From Bog-756 sp963699345 (GTDB taxonomy: Bacteria > Actinomycetota > Acidimicrobiia > Acidimicrobiales > RAAP-2), in the NCBI GenBank assembly GCA_963699345.1, contig CAVOTL010000005.1:1860001-1924000 (forward strand): a DNA stretch of 64,000 nucleotides, given 5' to 3'. The position numbers and the translations under genes are program-made. Positions 46,480 through 54,806 of this stretch are shown piece by piece (position 1 is the stretch's first letter; each line of letters begins with the position of its first letter). The notes under the pieces are model-generated. The model was given only the letters and a program-made list of their open reading frames with translations, was not told the DNA's origin and made no database searches.

Positions 46480-46890
46480 TCACCAGTCCGGGTAGATGAC
46501 CAGAGGGACCATCTCGCCATTGCTGAAGTCGTCGAATCCCCTGAGGTCACAGAACTCCATCAGGCGGATGCTGAAACTGAACACTCGATCACTGAGGGCG
46601 CTTCCGTTGGCCGGATTCTCTACGGCGAACTGGTCGCACAGGACTTCGATTGTCAACGATCTGGCGTCATCCACTCGGTGGTTGATCGAGATGTCCACGA
46701 TGTCCCGCCTGTTTGGACGCCGACCGATCCTGACAACCGCCCACTCCGATTCCGACGAAAACTGCTCGGCGGCAACGAGTGCGATCTGATCGACCTCAAC
46801 AGCGGTGAACTGACAGAGGGTGCCGCCTGTCCTGTTCCGATTCCTCACGGTGACCTCCAGCGTCCCAGCCGAAGTCTGCCACTGTCCCAC
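46480..46890 (-). CDS. Hypothetical protein, weakly supported
   Basis: A 136-residue frame from GTG 46890. The translation has a protein-like balance of hydrophobic and charged stretches (FTAVEVDQIALVAAEQF, SEWAVVRIGRRPN, SLTIEVLCDQFAVE, RVFSFSIRLMEFCDL), unlike the Arg/Pro-rich shadows elsewhere. It matches no family I know. No clear ribosome binding site is seen, and a 238-codon frame lies on the opposite strand. It could be an acquired gene or a remnant. Confidence 0.35.
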   Translation of the reverse strand: MGQWQTSAGTLEVTVRNRNRTGGTLCQFTAVEVDQIALVAAEQFSSESEWAVVRIGRRPNRRDIVDISINHRVDDARSLTIEVLCDQFAVENPANGSALSDRVFSFSIRLMEFCDLRGFDDFSNGEMVPLVIYPDW

Positions 46891-47044
46891 AACACCGGCT
46901 CGGGGTCAGCGTTCTTGCCTGACCGGCCTTGGCGATCGCAGTCGGTCTCACCACCATCGACCCAGTTTTCCGGGCACGTCGTGGCACGGAACAGTTGCCC
47001 GATGAATTCGACCGGCAACTGCACTGCTCTGACCTGCACATCTC

Positions 47045-47120
47045 TGGTGGTCGGGACCGGCGTCGATCCGGTGACCTCACGCTTTTCAGGCGCGCGCTCT
47101 ACCAACTGAGCTACCCGACC
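47045..47120 (-). tRNA. tRNA-Phe (GAA anticodon)
   Basis: The cloverleaf is on the minus strand. Acceptor GGTCGGG pairs with CCCGACC, then A73 and an encoded CCA (47045-47047). The D-arm is AGCTCAGTTGGTAGAGC and the anticodon arm CGCGC-CTGAAAA-GCGTG gives GAA. Third of three consecutive tRNA genes; it borders the lower-GC region. Confidence 0.93.
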
Positions 47121-47152
47121 TCGCTCCGGACCCCGAGACGGGGACTCCGGAG

Positions 47153-47230
47153 TGGCGGACCTGACGGGATTTGAACCCGCGACCTCCGCCTTGACAGGGC
47201 GGCGTGCACTCCAAACTGCACCACAGGTCC
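47153..47230 (-). tRNA. tRNA-Asp (GTC anticodon)
   Basis: Acceptor GGACCTG pairs with CAGGTCC, then G73 and an encoded CCA. The anticodon arm CCGCC-CTGTCAA-GGCGG gives GTC, and the T-arm CGGGTTCAAATCCCG is complete. The G73 discriminator fits aspartate. It lies between tRNA-Glu and tRNA-Phe. Confidence 0.95.
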
Positions 47231-47261
47231 CCAACCAGCTGTTGCATGCTGGGGTGTACGG

Positions 47262-47334
47262 CACCCCCAACGGGATTCGAACCCGTGTTACCGCCTTGAA
47301 AGGGCGGCGTCCTCGGCCGCTAGACGATGGGGGC
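47262..47334 (-). tRNA. tRNA-Glu (TTC anticodon)
   Basis: Acceptor GCCCCCA pairs with TGGGGGT, including a terminal G-U pair, then G73; no CCA is encoded. The anticodon arm CCGCC-CTTTCAA-GGCGG gives TTC and the T-arm is CGGGTTCGAATCCCG. First gene of the Glu-Asp-Phe cluster in the direction of transcription. Confidence 0.94.
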
Positions 47335-47372
47335 TCGTTCCCGAATAGGGCTTACGGACTTTAGCAGAGGGA

Positions 47373-47867
47373 TTACAGCGCGCCTTCGGGGCGCCCCTCG
47401 TCGGGCAGATCCGCGGCCAGCAGCTCGACCATCAGGTACTGGAGCTCGCCGAGGAAGAGGAAGAGCCCGTACTCGGGGGCCCGGGGATCCTGGGGATCGG
47501 GGGCCTCCATGTCCTCGTGCACGTCGAGCCGGGTCCCGAGCACCAGGCGCAGGGACCCCACGGCGTCGAGCCAGGCGAGGAACTCCTCCTCGCTCAGCGA
47601 TTCCGCCTCGGACGTCGCCACCAGCAGCTCGAGGGACCGGGTGTGATGGTTGACCAGGGCGGTGTCGACCAGCTCCCGGTAGTCGCGCTCGGCACCCGAC
47701 TGGTCCTCGGCGGTGTAGGCGGGCGGGAACAGGCGCCGCACCATGGGGTCCCGGGAGTCGAGCGCCTCGGGGAGCTGAGCCGCCAGATTGGCCAGGACGA
47801 CCCGGGCGTTGGCGTCGAGGCGGATCACGTAGCGACCGTCCCGGCGTCGCTTGATGGGCGAACTCAC
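47373..47867 (-). CDS. DUF2017 family protein
   Basis: A 164-residue actinobacterial protein of unknown function. Family features are the basic start IKRRRDGRYVIRLDANARVVL, DPMVRRLFPPAY, the acidic spacer, EEFLAWLDAVGSLRLVLGTRLDV and EYGLFLFLGELQYLMVELL. DUF2017 genes commonly follow clpS, as here (25 bases downstream), so a link to ClpS-guided proteolysis is likely but unproven. The GTG start follows directly from the conserved N-terminus. The tRNA cluster follows on the same strand. Confidence 0.88.
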   Translation of the reverse strand: MSSPIKRRRDGRYVIRLDANARVVLANLAAQLPEALDSRDPMVRRLFPPAYTAEDQSGAERDYRELVDTALVNHHTRSLELLVATSEAESLSEEEFLAWLDAVGSLRLVLGTRLDVHEDMEAPDPQDPRAPEYGLFLFLGELQYLMVELLAADLPDEGRPEGAL

Positions 47868-47892
47868 GGTCGCCGGCCCGGGGCCGGCGACC

Positions 47893-48246
47893 TCACCCGG
47901 ACTGCTCCATGGTCGCCCACAGGCCGTGCTCGTGGAGTCGGTAGACGTCGAGCTCGGCCCGCTCACGGGTACCCGACGACACCACGGCCCGCCCCTTGTG
48001 GTGGATGTCGAGCATGAGGGAGGTGGCCTTCTCCTTCGAGTAGCCGAACAGCTTCTGGAGCACGAAGGTCACGAACGACATCAGGTTGATGGGATCGTTC
48101 CACACGATCACCAGCCACGGTCGGTCCTCGGTGGTGTCCTGGTCGATGATGGTGCCGAGGTCCCCGACCGGGGCCGTCTCCGGCGGCACGACGGCGGTGG
48201 ACGGCCCCGGTACGGACCGGCGCCACGGCGGCACGGGGACCCTCAC
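47893..48246 (-). CDS. clpS: ATP-dependent Clp protease adaptor ClpS
   Basis: A 117-residue N-end-rule adaptor. The core PWLVIVWNDPINLMSFVTFVLQKLFGYSKEKATSLMLDIHHKGRAVV includes the NDxxN and hydrophobic-pocket residues and the H-x-x-G segment. It hands proteins with destabilising N-termini to ClpC/ClpA. The proline-rich N-terminal ~45 residues are variable. GTG 48246 overlaps the ctaA stop (GTGA), which suggests coupling to that gene rather than functional linkage. Confidence 0.93.
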   Translation of the reverse strand: MRVPVPPWRRSVPGPSTAVVPPETAPVGDLGTIIDQDTTEDRPWLVIVWNDPINLMSFVTFVLQKLFGYSKEKATSLMLDIHHKGRAVVSSGTRERAELDVYRLHEHGLWATMEQSG

Positions 48247-49214
48247 GCCGGCTCCGGCTCCGCCACGTTCCCGGCCGATCGGCGGACCGTGACCATCTGC
48301 GGGTCGGATGGATCGTCGGCCATGGCCTCCACGACCTCGGGACGGTGGTCGGAGAGTCCGTGGTGGAACCACAGGGCGACGGTCACGACGATGGTGGCCC
48401 CGACCACGTGGAACCCGACCAGGACGGCCGGCAGTTTGGTGAAGTACTGGGTGTAGCCGATCATGCCCTGGACGACCATCGTGGCCAGCAGGATCCGCCC
48501 CGACTGCTGGATGCGGGCGGGGGCGTCGGACTTCCACAGGGAGTACAGGATGGCCAGGAGTACGAAGGCGGTGACCCACACCGTCTCGGCGTGGATCCGG
48601 GTCATGTCCGACAGGCCGATGGGTACGCGCTTGGCCCCCTTGCCACCGGCATGGGGACCGGCCCCGGTGGTGGCCGTGCCGGCCACCAGGGCACAGGTCA
48701 GGAGGGCCAGGTAGACCCGGGTCAGCACCAGCACCCGACGGGAGACGGCGAGGGTGCCCCGCCCGGGTCCGTGGGTGGCCCGTAGGCACAGCTCGACGGC
48801 GACGGCCAGGAGGGCGATGCCGACCATGAAGTGGGTCATCACGACGTAGGCGTTGAGCTTCGAGTAGACGACCACGGCCCCCAGCACGGCCTCGCCCAGG
48901 ATGCCGAGCAGCAGGCCGCCCGACAGCCAGCGCAGGTCCCGGCGGCCCGGACGGCGCAACAGCGACGCCACCCAGGTGACGGCACAGAAGATCACCAGGA
49001 GCGTCACCACCATCCGGTTCCCGAATTCGATGTCCGGGTGCAGCGACAGCGCCGGGGTCAACTGCTGGTGATTGCAGGTCGGCCAGTCCGGGCAGCCGAG
49101 ACCCGATCCCGACAGGCGGACGGCCGCCCCGGTGGCGACGTTGAGGACGATCGTGACCAGCGACAGCCGGCACAGCACGAGGAAGGCCCGGGGGCCGGGA
49201 GCGAACTTGGACAC
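48243..49214 (-). CDS. ctaA: Heme A synthase (CtaA/COX15 family)
   Basis: A 323-residue, eight-helix enzyme that oxidises the heme O methyl group to give heme A. It shows NVATGAAVRLSGSGLGCPDWPTC with the conserved cysteine pair, FGNRMVVTLL, YVVMTHFMVGIAL, RIHAETVWVTAF and VGFHVVGATIVV, containing the four heme-ligand histidines. It is divergent from ctaB, which makes its substrate. The GTG start lies nine bases after a TACGAT. Confidence 0.92.
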   Translation of the reverse strand: MSKFAPGPRAFLVLCRLSLVTIVLNVATGAAVRLSGSGLGCPDWPTCNHQQLTPALSLHPDIEFGNRMVVTLLVIFCAVTWVASLLRRPGRRDLRWLSGGLLLGILGEAVLGAVVVYSKLNAYVVMTHFMVGIALLAVAVELCLRATHGPGRGTLAVSRRVLVLTRVYLALLTCALVAGTATTGAGPHAGGKGAKRVPIGLSDMTRIHAETVWVTAFVLLAILYSLWKSDAPARIQQSGRILLATMVVQGMIGYTQYFTKLPAVLVGFHVVGATIVVTVALWFHHGLSDHRPEVVEAMADDPSDPQMVTVRRSAGNVAEPEPA

Positions 49215-49318
49215 CGTCCCCCGATCGTACCGCCCGGCCTGGTCGCGTCCCAGATCGCAGACCAGGTGACGGGGGTCGATCAGGCCCGGTAGGGAGGTTG
49301 GGGATAGTCTGGGCGGCG

Positions 49319-50224
49319 ATGTCCATCCCCGCCGTGGTCATTCCGGCCCGCACGTCCGTGCTATCGCGCGTCAGCGCCTACGTGGCCCTGACCAAGCCGC
49401 GCATCATCGAGCTGCTCCTGATCACGACGCTGCCGACCATGATCCTGGCCAAGGGCGGTCTTCCCGACGTCTGGCTCATGATCGCCACCCTGGTGGGGGG
49501 CGCCCTCGCCGCCGGCGGAGCCAACGCCATCAACATGTACGTCGACCGTGACATCGACAAGCTCATGCACCGCACGGCCAAACGGCCCCTCGTCACCGGG
49601 GCCGTCACCCCCCGCAGCGCGCTCGTCTTCGCCGTGACCCTGGAGATCGTCGCCTTCGTCGAGCTGTGGGCGTGGGTCAATCTGCTCTCGGCGGTGCTGG
49701 CCGTCTCGGCCACCCTCTTCTACGTCTTCATCTACACGTTGTGGCTGAAGCGGACGAGCAAGCAGAACATCGTGATCGGGGGGGCGGCCGGTGCCATGCC
49801 GGTGCTGGTGGGCTGGGCCGCCGTCACCGACTCGCTGGCCTGGGCCCCGGTGATCCTCTTCGCCGTCATCTTCCTGTGGACCCCACCCCACTTCTGGGCG
49901 CTGGCCTTCAAGTACAAGGACGACTACAAGGCGGCCCACGTCCCGATGATGCCGGTGGTGGCGACCTTCCGGCGCACCGCCTTCGAGATCCTCGCCTACA
50001 CCGTCGCCATGGTCGCCGCGACCTTCGCCCTCGCCCCGGTGGCCCATCTCGGCACCCTCTACGTGGTGTCGGCCGCCGTCCTCGGGGCCGGGTTCATCGC
50101 CCTGGCCGTCCGACTGTGGGTCCAGGCCACCCCGAAGGCGTCGATGCAGCTGTTCAGTTACTCGATCACGTACCTGACCCTGCTCTTCGTCCTCATGGCG
50201 GTCGACGTCTTCATCCAACATTGA
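49319..50224 (+). CDS. ctaB: Protoheme IX farnesyltransferase (heme O synthase)
   Basis: A 301-residue UbiA-superfamily prenyltransferase that attaches farnesyl to protoheme. Motifs are LTKPRIIELLLITTLPTMIL, NAINMYVDRDIDKLMHRTAKRPLVTG with the DxxxD metal sites, FIYTLWLKRTSKQNIVIGGAAGAMPVL and WTPPHFWALAFKYKDDY. Helices are as expected. ATG 49319 is preferred over TTG 49298; TAGTCT lies eight bases upstream. It works with CtaA to build heme A for aa3-type oxidase. Confidence 0.95.
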   Translation: MSIPAVVIPARTSVLSRVSAYVALTKPRIIELLLITTLPTMILAKGGLPDVWLMIATLVGGALAAGGANAINMYVDRDIDKLMHRTAKRPLVTGAVTPRSALVFAVTLEIVAFVELWAWVNLLSAVLAVSATLFYVFIYTLWLKRTSKQNIVIGGAAGAMPVLVGWAAVTDSLAWAPVILFAVIFLWTPPHFWALAFKYKDDYKAAHVPMMPVVATFRRTAFEILAYTVAMVAATFALAPVAHLGTLYVVSAAVLGAGFIALAVRLWVQATPKASMQLFSYSITYLTLLFVLMAVDVFIQH

Positions 50225-50832
50225 CCGGGTCGACCGTCGACTCCCCGCCCACCCCGCCGGCGCCCCGACCACCCCGCCGGCTCCGCGCCTTCCTGATCGG
50301 TGTGGTGCTGGCCGCCGTCCTGGCCGTCGTCCTGTTCGTCGGACTCGGAACGACGTCGAACTCCAAGACGGGATCCGGAGGAGTCGTGCCGGTCGGGTCG
50401 AAGGCCCCCGGCTTCGTGGTCCCGTCGGTGCTCGGGGGCGCCCCGGTCGATCTCGACGCCCTCGGCGTCGACCGGCACCACCCGGTGATCCTCAACTTCT
50501 TCGCGTCGTGGTGCACGCCGTGCCAGAAGGAGACGCCGCTGATCGCATCGACCGCCTCCGCCGAGCAGGCCAAGGGATCGGTGCTGCAGTTCGTGGGCGT
50601 CGACGCCGCCGACAAGCCCGCCGACGCCATCCCCTTCATCGAGCACGCCGGCATCACCTACCCGGTGGGCCAGGATCCCGACCTCCACGTGTCGGCCACC
50701 CTCTACGGCCTGACGGGCTATCCGAGCACATTCTTCATCGACGAGTCGGGGACCGTGGTCGGCCACGTGCTCGGCCCGCTCACCCAGGCGCAGCTCGACG
50801 GCTGGGTCCACCGCCTGGTCGGTGGTAGCTGA
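50221..50832 (+). CDS. TlpA/ResA-like membrane-anchored thioredoxin
   Basis: A 203-residue protein: proline-rich N-terminus, one membrane anchor (LRAFLIGVVLAAVLAVVLFVGLG), then a thioredoxin fold with the active site NFFASWCTPCQKETPLI, a central VQFVGVDAADKPADAIPFI insertion, and the cis-proline loop GLTGYPSTFFIDESG. Such proteins reduce disulfides outside the membrane, often for cytochrome c or copper-site assembly, which would suit its position behind ctaB. The TTG start overlaps the ctaB stop (TTGA), so it is probably translationally coupled. Confidence 0.88.
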   Translation: MTGSTVDSPPTPPAPRPPRRLRAFLIGVVLAAVLAVVLFVGLGTTSNSKTGSGGVVPVGSKAPGFVVPSVLGGAPVDLDALGVDRHHPVILNFFASWCTPCQKETPLIASTASAEQAKGSVLQFVGVDAADKPADAIPFIEHAGITYPVGQDPDLHVSATLYGLTGYPSTFFIDESGTVVGHVLGPLTQAQLDGWVHRLVGGS

Positions 50833-50845
50833 GCGCCCGGCCCGG

Positions 50846-51586
50846 TCACTCCCAGCGGAAGGTGAGGGCGGCCACGACGGGCGCCGCCACCGCCCAGACC
50901 ACCAGCACCACCCAGTCGCGGCCGGTGACGCCGATGCCCCGCCCGAGGGTGTCGTGGAGCGCCTCGGCCAGGGCGGCCGCGGGTAGCAGCCGCGACAGGT
51001 CGGCGAGCCAGGTCGGCAGCTTGGACAGCGGGATGAGCATCCCGCCGAGGAGCAGCAGGATGACGAAGAGGCCGTTGACCACGGCCAGGTTCACCAGAGG
51101 CTTGAGCGTTCCGGCGAGCACCAGGCCGATCCCCCCGAAGGCGATCGTGCCCAGCACCATGGCGGCCAGGGCCTGTCCCACGCAGGCTCCCGAGCCGCCG
51201 GGACCACCGGGACTCCATCCCAGGGCGTAACCGACGGCCACCAGGACCGCGGCCTGGAGGATCTCGACGCCGATGACGGCGACGATCTTGGCCGTCAGCA
51301 GCCGGGGTCGGCCGAGCGGCGTCGAACCGAGCCGTTTGAGCACCCCGTAGCCGCGTTCGAAGCCGGTGCCGATGGACAGCGCGGTCATCGACGTGGACAT
51401 GACGGCCAGGGCCAGGATGCCCGGCACCAGGAAGTCGACGGGGTGCGGCGTCCCGACCGGCAACACGTGCACGGCGCTGAAGAACAGCAGGAACACCACG
51501 GGTATCCCGAGCGTCAGGAAGACACTCTCCCCGTTGGTGAACAGCATGGTCAGCTCGGCCCGCACCTGGGCGAGGAGCGGTCGCAT
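50846..51586 (-). CDS. ABC-2 type exporter permease
   Basis: A 246-residue integral membrane protein with six helices in the ABC-2 arrangement. It begins MRPLLAQVRAELTMLFTNGESVFLTLGIPVVFLLFFS and has FERGYGVLKRLGSTPLGRPRLLTAKI, the conserved cytoplasmic loop between helices 2 and 3. IPLSKLPTWLADLSRLLPAAALAEALHD resembles the loop before the last helix. It pairs with the ATPase gene upstream, whose stop overlaps its ATG by one base. The cargo is unknown. Confidence 0.9.
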   Translation of the reverse strand: MRPLLAQVRAELTMLFTNGESVFLTLGIPVVFLLFFSAVHVLPVGTPHPVDFLVPGILALAVMSTSMTALSIGTGFERGYGVLKRLGSTPLGRPRLLTAKIVAVIGVEILQAAVLVAVGYALGWSPGGPGGSGACVGQALAAMVLGTIAFGGIGLVLAGTLKPLVNLAVVNGLFVILLLLGGMLIPLSKLPTWLADLSRLLPAAALAEALHDTLGRGIGVTGRDWVVLVVWAVAAPVVAALTFRWE

Positions 51587-52614
51587 CAGCGTCGCCCCCG
51601 GTCCCGGCGCGACCGCCGACCGCGATCCGCGCCTCCGGCCGGGTCGGGCGCGTCCCGTGCCCCGGTGATGGCGAGGTACGCCTCTTCCAGTGACTGCCCC
51701 GTGCGCAGGTCCCCGAGGGCGAGGTCACGCTCGGCCAGCCAGCCGGCCAGCACCGCCACCACGGGCGGCGTCGCCGTGCCGGACGCCAGGAGGAGCCGGT
51801 AGGCCCCGGGGTGCTCCTCGACCACCGATGCCCCCGGAGCCGCGGCGGCCAGCGCCGAGGCCAGGGTGACGGTGTCGATGCCCGGATCGGTCGAGAAACG
51901 AACCGAGCCGTCGGCGGTGCCCGACGACAGTTCGGCGGGGGTCCCCTCGGCCAGCAGCCGCCCCCGGTCGACGATGACCACCCGGTCGGCGAGGCGCTCG
52001 GCTTCGCCCAGCTCGTGGGTGGTGAGCAGGACGCAGAGTCCCTTGTCCCGCTGGGCCGCGACGAGCTCCCGCACCACGATGCGCCCCTCGGGGTCGACGC
52101 CGGCCGTGGGTTCGTCGAGGAAGAGGACCTCGGGCCTCCCGACCAGGGCCATGGCCAGGGACAGGCGCTGCTGTTCGCCTCCGGAGAGCCGCCGCCAGGG
52201 CGTGCGTCGTACGTGGCCGAGCCCCACCTGGTCGAGCAGGGCGTCGGGGTCCTCGGGATCGTCGTAGTAGGCGGCGAAGAGGTGGAGCACCTGGGCGGGC
52301 CCCAGCATGGGGTAGACCCCGCCCTTCTGCAGCATGACCCCGATGCGGGGGACGAGGGACGCGTGGTCCCGCGCCGGATCGAGGCCGAGCACCCGCATGC
52401 GCCCCGCTGACACCGCCCGGTAGCCCTCGAGGGCTTCGACCGTGCTGGTCTTGCCGGCCCCGTTGGGTCCGAGTAGCGCCAGGACCTCGCCTCGGTGCGC
52501 GGTGAACGACAGCCGGTCGACGGCGACGGTGGCGCCGTAGCGGACCACCACCCCGTCGCACTCGATCGCCGGCGGGCGCGCGTCGTCCACGGGGGTGTGT
52601 TCAGCGTGGTCCAC
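51586..52614 (-). CDS. ABC transporter ATP-binding protein
   Basis: A 342-residue ATPase of the DrrA/CcmA group. Walker A LLGPNGAGKTS, Q-loop GVMLQKGGVYPML, signature RRLSGGEQQRLSLA, Walker B VLFLDEPTAGVD and the switch TTHELGEAERLADR are all present. The C-terminal ~100 residues include a helical extension typical of drug or lipid exporters. GTG 52614 lies 28 bases from the divergent serS, with GTAGCGTGG before it. Forms a two-gene exporter with the permease. Confidence 0.92.
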   Translation of the reverse strand: MDHAEHTPVDDARPPAIECDGVVVRYGATVAVDRLSFTAHRGEVLALLGPNGAGKTSTVEALEGYRAVSAGRMRVLGLDPARDHASLVPRIGVMLQKGGVYPMLGPAQVLHLFAAYYDDPEDPDALLDQVGLGHVRRTPWRRLSGGEQQRLSLAMALVGRPEVLFLDEPTAGVDPEGRIVVRELVAAQRDKGLCVLLTTHELGEAERLADRVVIVDRGRLLAEGTPAELSSGTADGSVRFSTDPGIDTVTLASALAAAAPGASVVEEHPGAYRLLLASGTATPPVVAVLAGWLAERDLALGDLRTGQSLEEAYLAITGARDAPDPAGGADRGRRSRRDRGRR

Positions 52615-52626
52615 GGGTGGCCACGC

Positions 52627-52632
52627 TACCGT
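52627..52632 (+). promoter_or_regulatory. -10-like element TACCGT upstream of serS
   Basis: TACCGT in the recurring GCTACCGT context, ten bases before the serS ATG; a very short leader would result. Confidence 0.4.
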
Positions 52633-52642
52633 TGTGGCCGTC

Positions 52643-53932
52643 ATGATCGATATACGACTGGTCCGGGACGACATCGACGCGGTCAAGGCCGCCCTGGGGC
52701 GCCGGGGTGTCGACCCCGCCGATGTGGACCGGCTGGCCGATCTCGACGTCGCGGCCCGGGCGGCGGTGGGCACCCGGGACGAGGTCCGGGCCACGGTCAA
52801 GGCGCTGTCGAAGCAGGTGGGGGAGGCCCGCCGGGCGGGGGACGTGACCCGGGCCGAGCGGCTCGCCGATGAGAGCCGGGCGGCCGGCGACGAGGAGCGA
52901 CGTCTCAACGTCGTGGCCGAGGCCGCCCAGGAGGAGGTCCGTCAGGCGCTCCTCTACCTGCCCAACCTGCCGGCCGCCGACGCGCCCGACGGTCGGGGCG
53001 AGGACGACAACGTGATCGCCCGCTCGTGGCCCGACACGCCCCCGTCCTACTCCGAGGCCCAGCGGGTGCCCCACTGGGAGATCGGCGCCCAGCTCGGTCT
53101 GCTCGACATGGAGCGCGGCGCCAAGCTCTCCGGCTCGATGTTCCCCCTCTACCGGGGCTTCGGGGCGCGGCTGCTCCGGGCGCTCAGTTCGTTCGCCCTC
53201 GACAGCCACGCCGACGAGTTCGAGGAGGTGCGACCGCCCACGTTGGTGCTGACCGGGACGATGGTCTCGACCGGCCACCTGCCGAAGTTCGAGGAGGAGG
53301 CCTACCACCTGGAGCGCGACGACCTGTGGGCCATACCGACCGCCGAGGTGCCGCTCACCTCGATGTGGCGGGGCGATGTGCTCGAGGAGGCCGATCTGCC
53401 GCTGAAGCTGACGGCCGGCACCGCCTGCTACCGGCGCGAGGCCGGCGCCGCGGGCCGGGACACCCGCGGTCTGCTCCGGGTCCACGAGTTCGACAAGGTC
53501 GAGCTGTTCGCGTACTCGACCCCCGAACAGGCGCCGGCGCTGCTCGGGTCGATGGTCGCCCGGGCCGAGGCGCTCCTGCGCCAGCTCGGCCTCCAGTACC
53601 GGGTGCTCGACCTGTGCACGGGGGACATCGGGAACTCGGCGGCCCGCACCTTCGACCTCGAGGTCTACTCACCGGGCGTGGACATGTGGCTCGAGGTCTC
53701 GTCGGTCAGCTGGTGCACCGACTACCAGGCCCGCCGGGCGAATATCCGCTACCGCCCCGAGGCCGGGAAGGGTCCGGTGTTCGTACACACCCTCAACGGC
53801 TCGGCCCTGGCGTGGGCGCGCATCTGGGCGGCGATCGTCGAGACAGGCCGCCAGGCGGACGGCTCGGTGGTGCTGCCGGAGGTGCTCGCCCCCTACCTCC
53901 GCGGTGAGACGGTCATCCCGGCGCCGGGCTGA
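52643..53932 (+). CDS. serS: Seryl-tRNA synthetase
   Basis: A 429-residue class II synthetase. The N-terminal coiled coil that clasps tRNA-Ser spans about residues 30-105 (ALSKQVGEARRAGDVTRAERLADE). Motif 2 is TACYRREAGAAGRDTRGLLRVHEFDKVELF, and motif 3 is LNGSALAWARIWAAIVE. The TSMW/IPTAEVPLT segment binds serine. It starts MIDIRLVRDDIDAVKAAL, the standard N-terminus. No T-box or other leader is present. Confidence 0.97.
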   Translation: MIDIRLVRDDIDAVKAALGRRGVDPADVDRLADLDVAARAAVGTRDEVRATVKALSKQVGEARRAGDVTRAERLADESRAAGDEERRLNVVAEAAQEEVRQALLYLPNLPAADAPDGRGEDDNVIARSWPDTPPSYSEAQRVPHWEIGAQLGLLDMERGAKLSGSMFPLYRGFGARLLRALSSFALDSHADEFEEVRPPTLVLTGTMVSTGHLPKFEEEAYHLERDDLWAIPTAEVPLTSMWRGDVLEEADLPLKLTAGTACYRREAGAAGRDTRGLLRVHEFDKVELFAYSTPEQAPALLGSMVARAEALLRQLGLQYRVLDLCTGDIGNSAARTFDLEVYSPGVDMWLEVSSVSWCTDYQARRANIRYRPEAGKGPVFVHTLNGSALAWARIWAAIVETGRQADGSVVLPEVLAPYLRGETVIPAPG

Positions 53933-53947
53933 GGGGTCCGGGGTCGC

Positions 53948-54787
53948 TCAATCGCGGGAGGCGTCGAAGCGGTAGCCGACCCCCCGGATGGTGGTGATGA
54001 GCTTCGGGTTCGAGGGGTCCTCCTCGATGTGGGTGCGGAGTCGCTTGATGTGCACGTCGAGCGTCTTCGTGTCGCCGAAGTAGTCCGAACCCCAGATGCG
54101 GTCGATCAGCACGTCGCGGGTGAGGAGTCGGCCGGCGTTCTCCATCAGCAGGCTCAGCAGCTCGAACTCCTTGCGGCGCAGGTGCACCTCGTCGCCCCGG
54201 ATGAAGACGAGGTGACGGTCGACGTCGACCTGGATCCCGCCGGCGTCGAGGATCGAACCGGCGTCGGGCCGGCGATCAGGTGCCCGGGCGGTCACGCCCT
54301 CGGTCGTGGCGTCGGACCCGTCGGCGTCGGTCGCCTCGCCCTCGACCGGTGTGCGCCGCAGCACGGCCCGCATCCGGGCCACCAGCTCACGCAGCCGGTA
54401 CGGCTTGGTCACGTAGTCGTCGGCGCCCACCTCGAGGCCGACCACCGTGTCGATCTCGGTCCCCTTGGCCGTGACCATGATGATGGGGACGGTCGAGTGG
54501 GCACGGATCGACCGGCACACGTCGATGCCAGACAGGCGGGGGAGCATGAGGTCGAGCAGGACGAGGTCGGGCTCGACCTCGGCGAAGAGCCGCAGGGCCT
54601 CGGTGCCGTCGGTGGCCACGGTCACGTCGAAGCCCTCGCGGGCCAACCCGATCACCAGGGCGTCGACGAACGACTCGTCGTCCTCCGCCAGGAGCACCCG
54701 GGTCTGGGTCGGAACCTCGATGGCCGCCTTCTGGCTCCCGCTCTTGGTCACGCCGTCACTCTTACTCAACTGCCGTGTCTTGGCCAC
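53948..54787 (-). CDS. OmpR/PhoB-family response regulator (RegX3-like)
   Basis: A 279-residue regulator. The receiver domain (RVLLAEDDESFVDALVIGLAREGF, phosphoacceptor Asp in LVLLDLMLPRLSG, Lys in DDYVTKPYRLRELV) starts after an extra 28 residues. An acidic linker of about 45 residues (EGEATDADGSDATTEG...) leads to the winged helix with LRRKEFELLSLLMENAG, DVHIKRLRTHIEEDP and TIRGVGYRFD. Relatives respond to phosphate limitation (RegX3/PhoP/PhoB). It follows the kinase gene by 19 bases. Phased repeats upstream of the kinase (56101-56140) are a candidate binding site. Confidence 0.88.
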   Translation of the reverse strand: MAKTRQLSKSDGVTKSGSQKAAIEVPTQTRVLLAEDDESFVDALVIGLAREGFDVTVATDGTEALRLFAEVEPDLVLLDLMLPRLSGIDVCRSIRAHSTVPIIMVTAKGTEIDTVVGLEVGADDYVTKPYRLRELVARMRAVLRRTPVEGEATDADGSDATTEGVTARAPDRRPDAGSILDAGGIQVDVDRHLVFIRGDEVHLRRKEFELLSLLMENAGRLLTRDVLIDRIWGSDYFGDTKTLDVHIKRLRTHIEEDPSNPKLITTIRGVGYRFDASRD

Positions 54788-54806
54788 TGGGTGGCGACCT
54801 CCTCGG

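Noticed and set aside
46393..47109. A 238-codon plus-strand frame in the lower-GC tract
   Set aside because: It runs into the tRNA-Phe gene and its C-terminus is antisense tRNA. Composition is not protein-like.
47041..47334. Possible CRISPR-like repeat from similar GGCGG...CCGCC segments
   Set aside because: The similarity comes from anticodon arms of tRNA-Asp and tRNA-Glu; no array of spaced repeats exists in the window.
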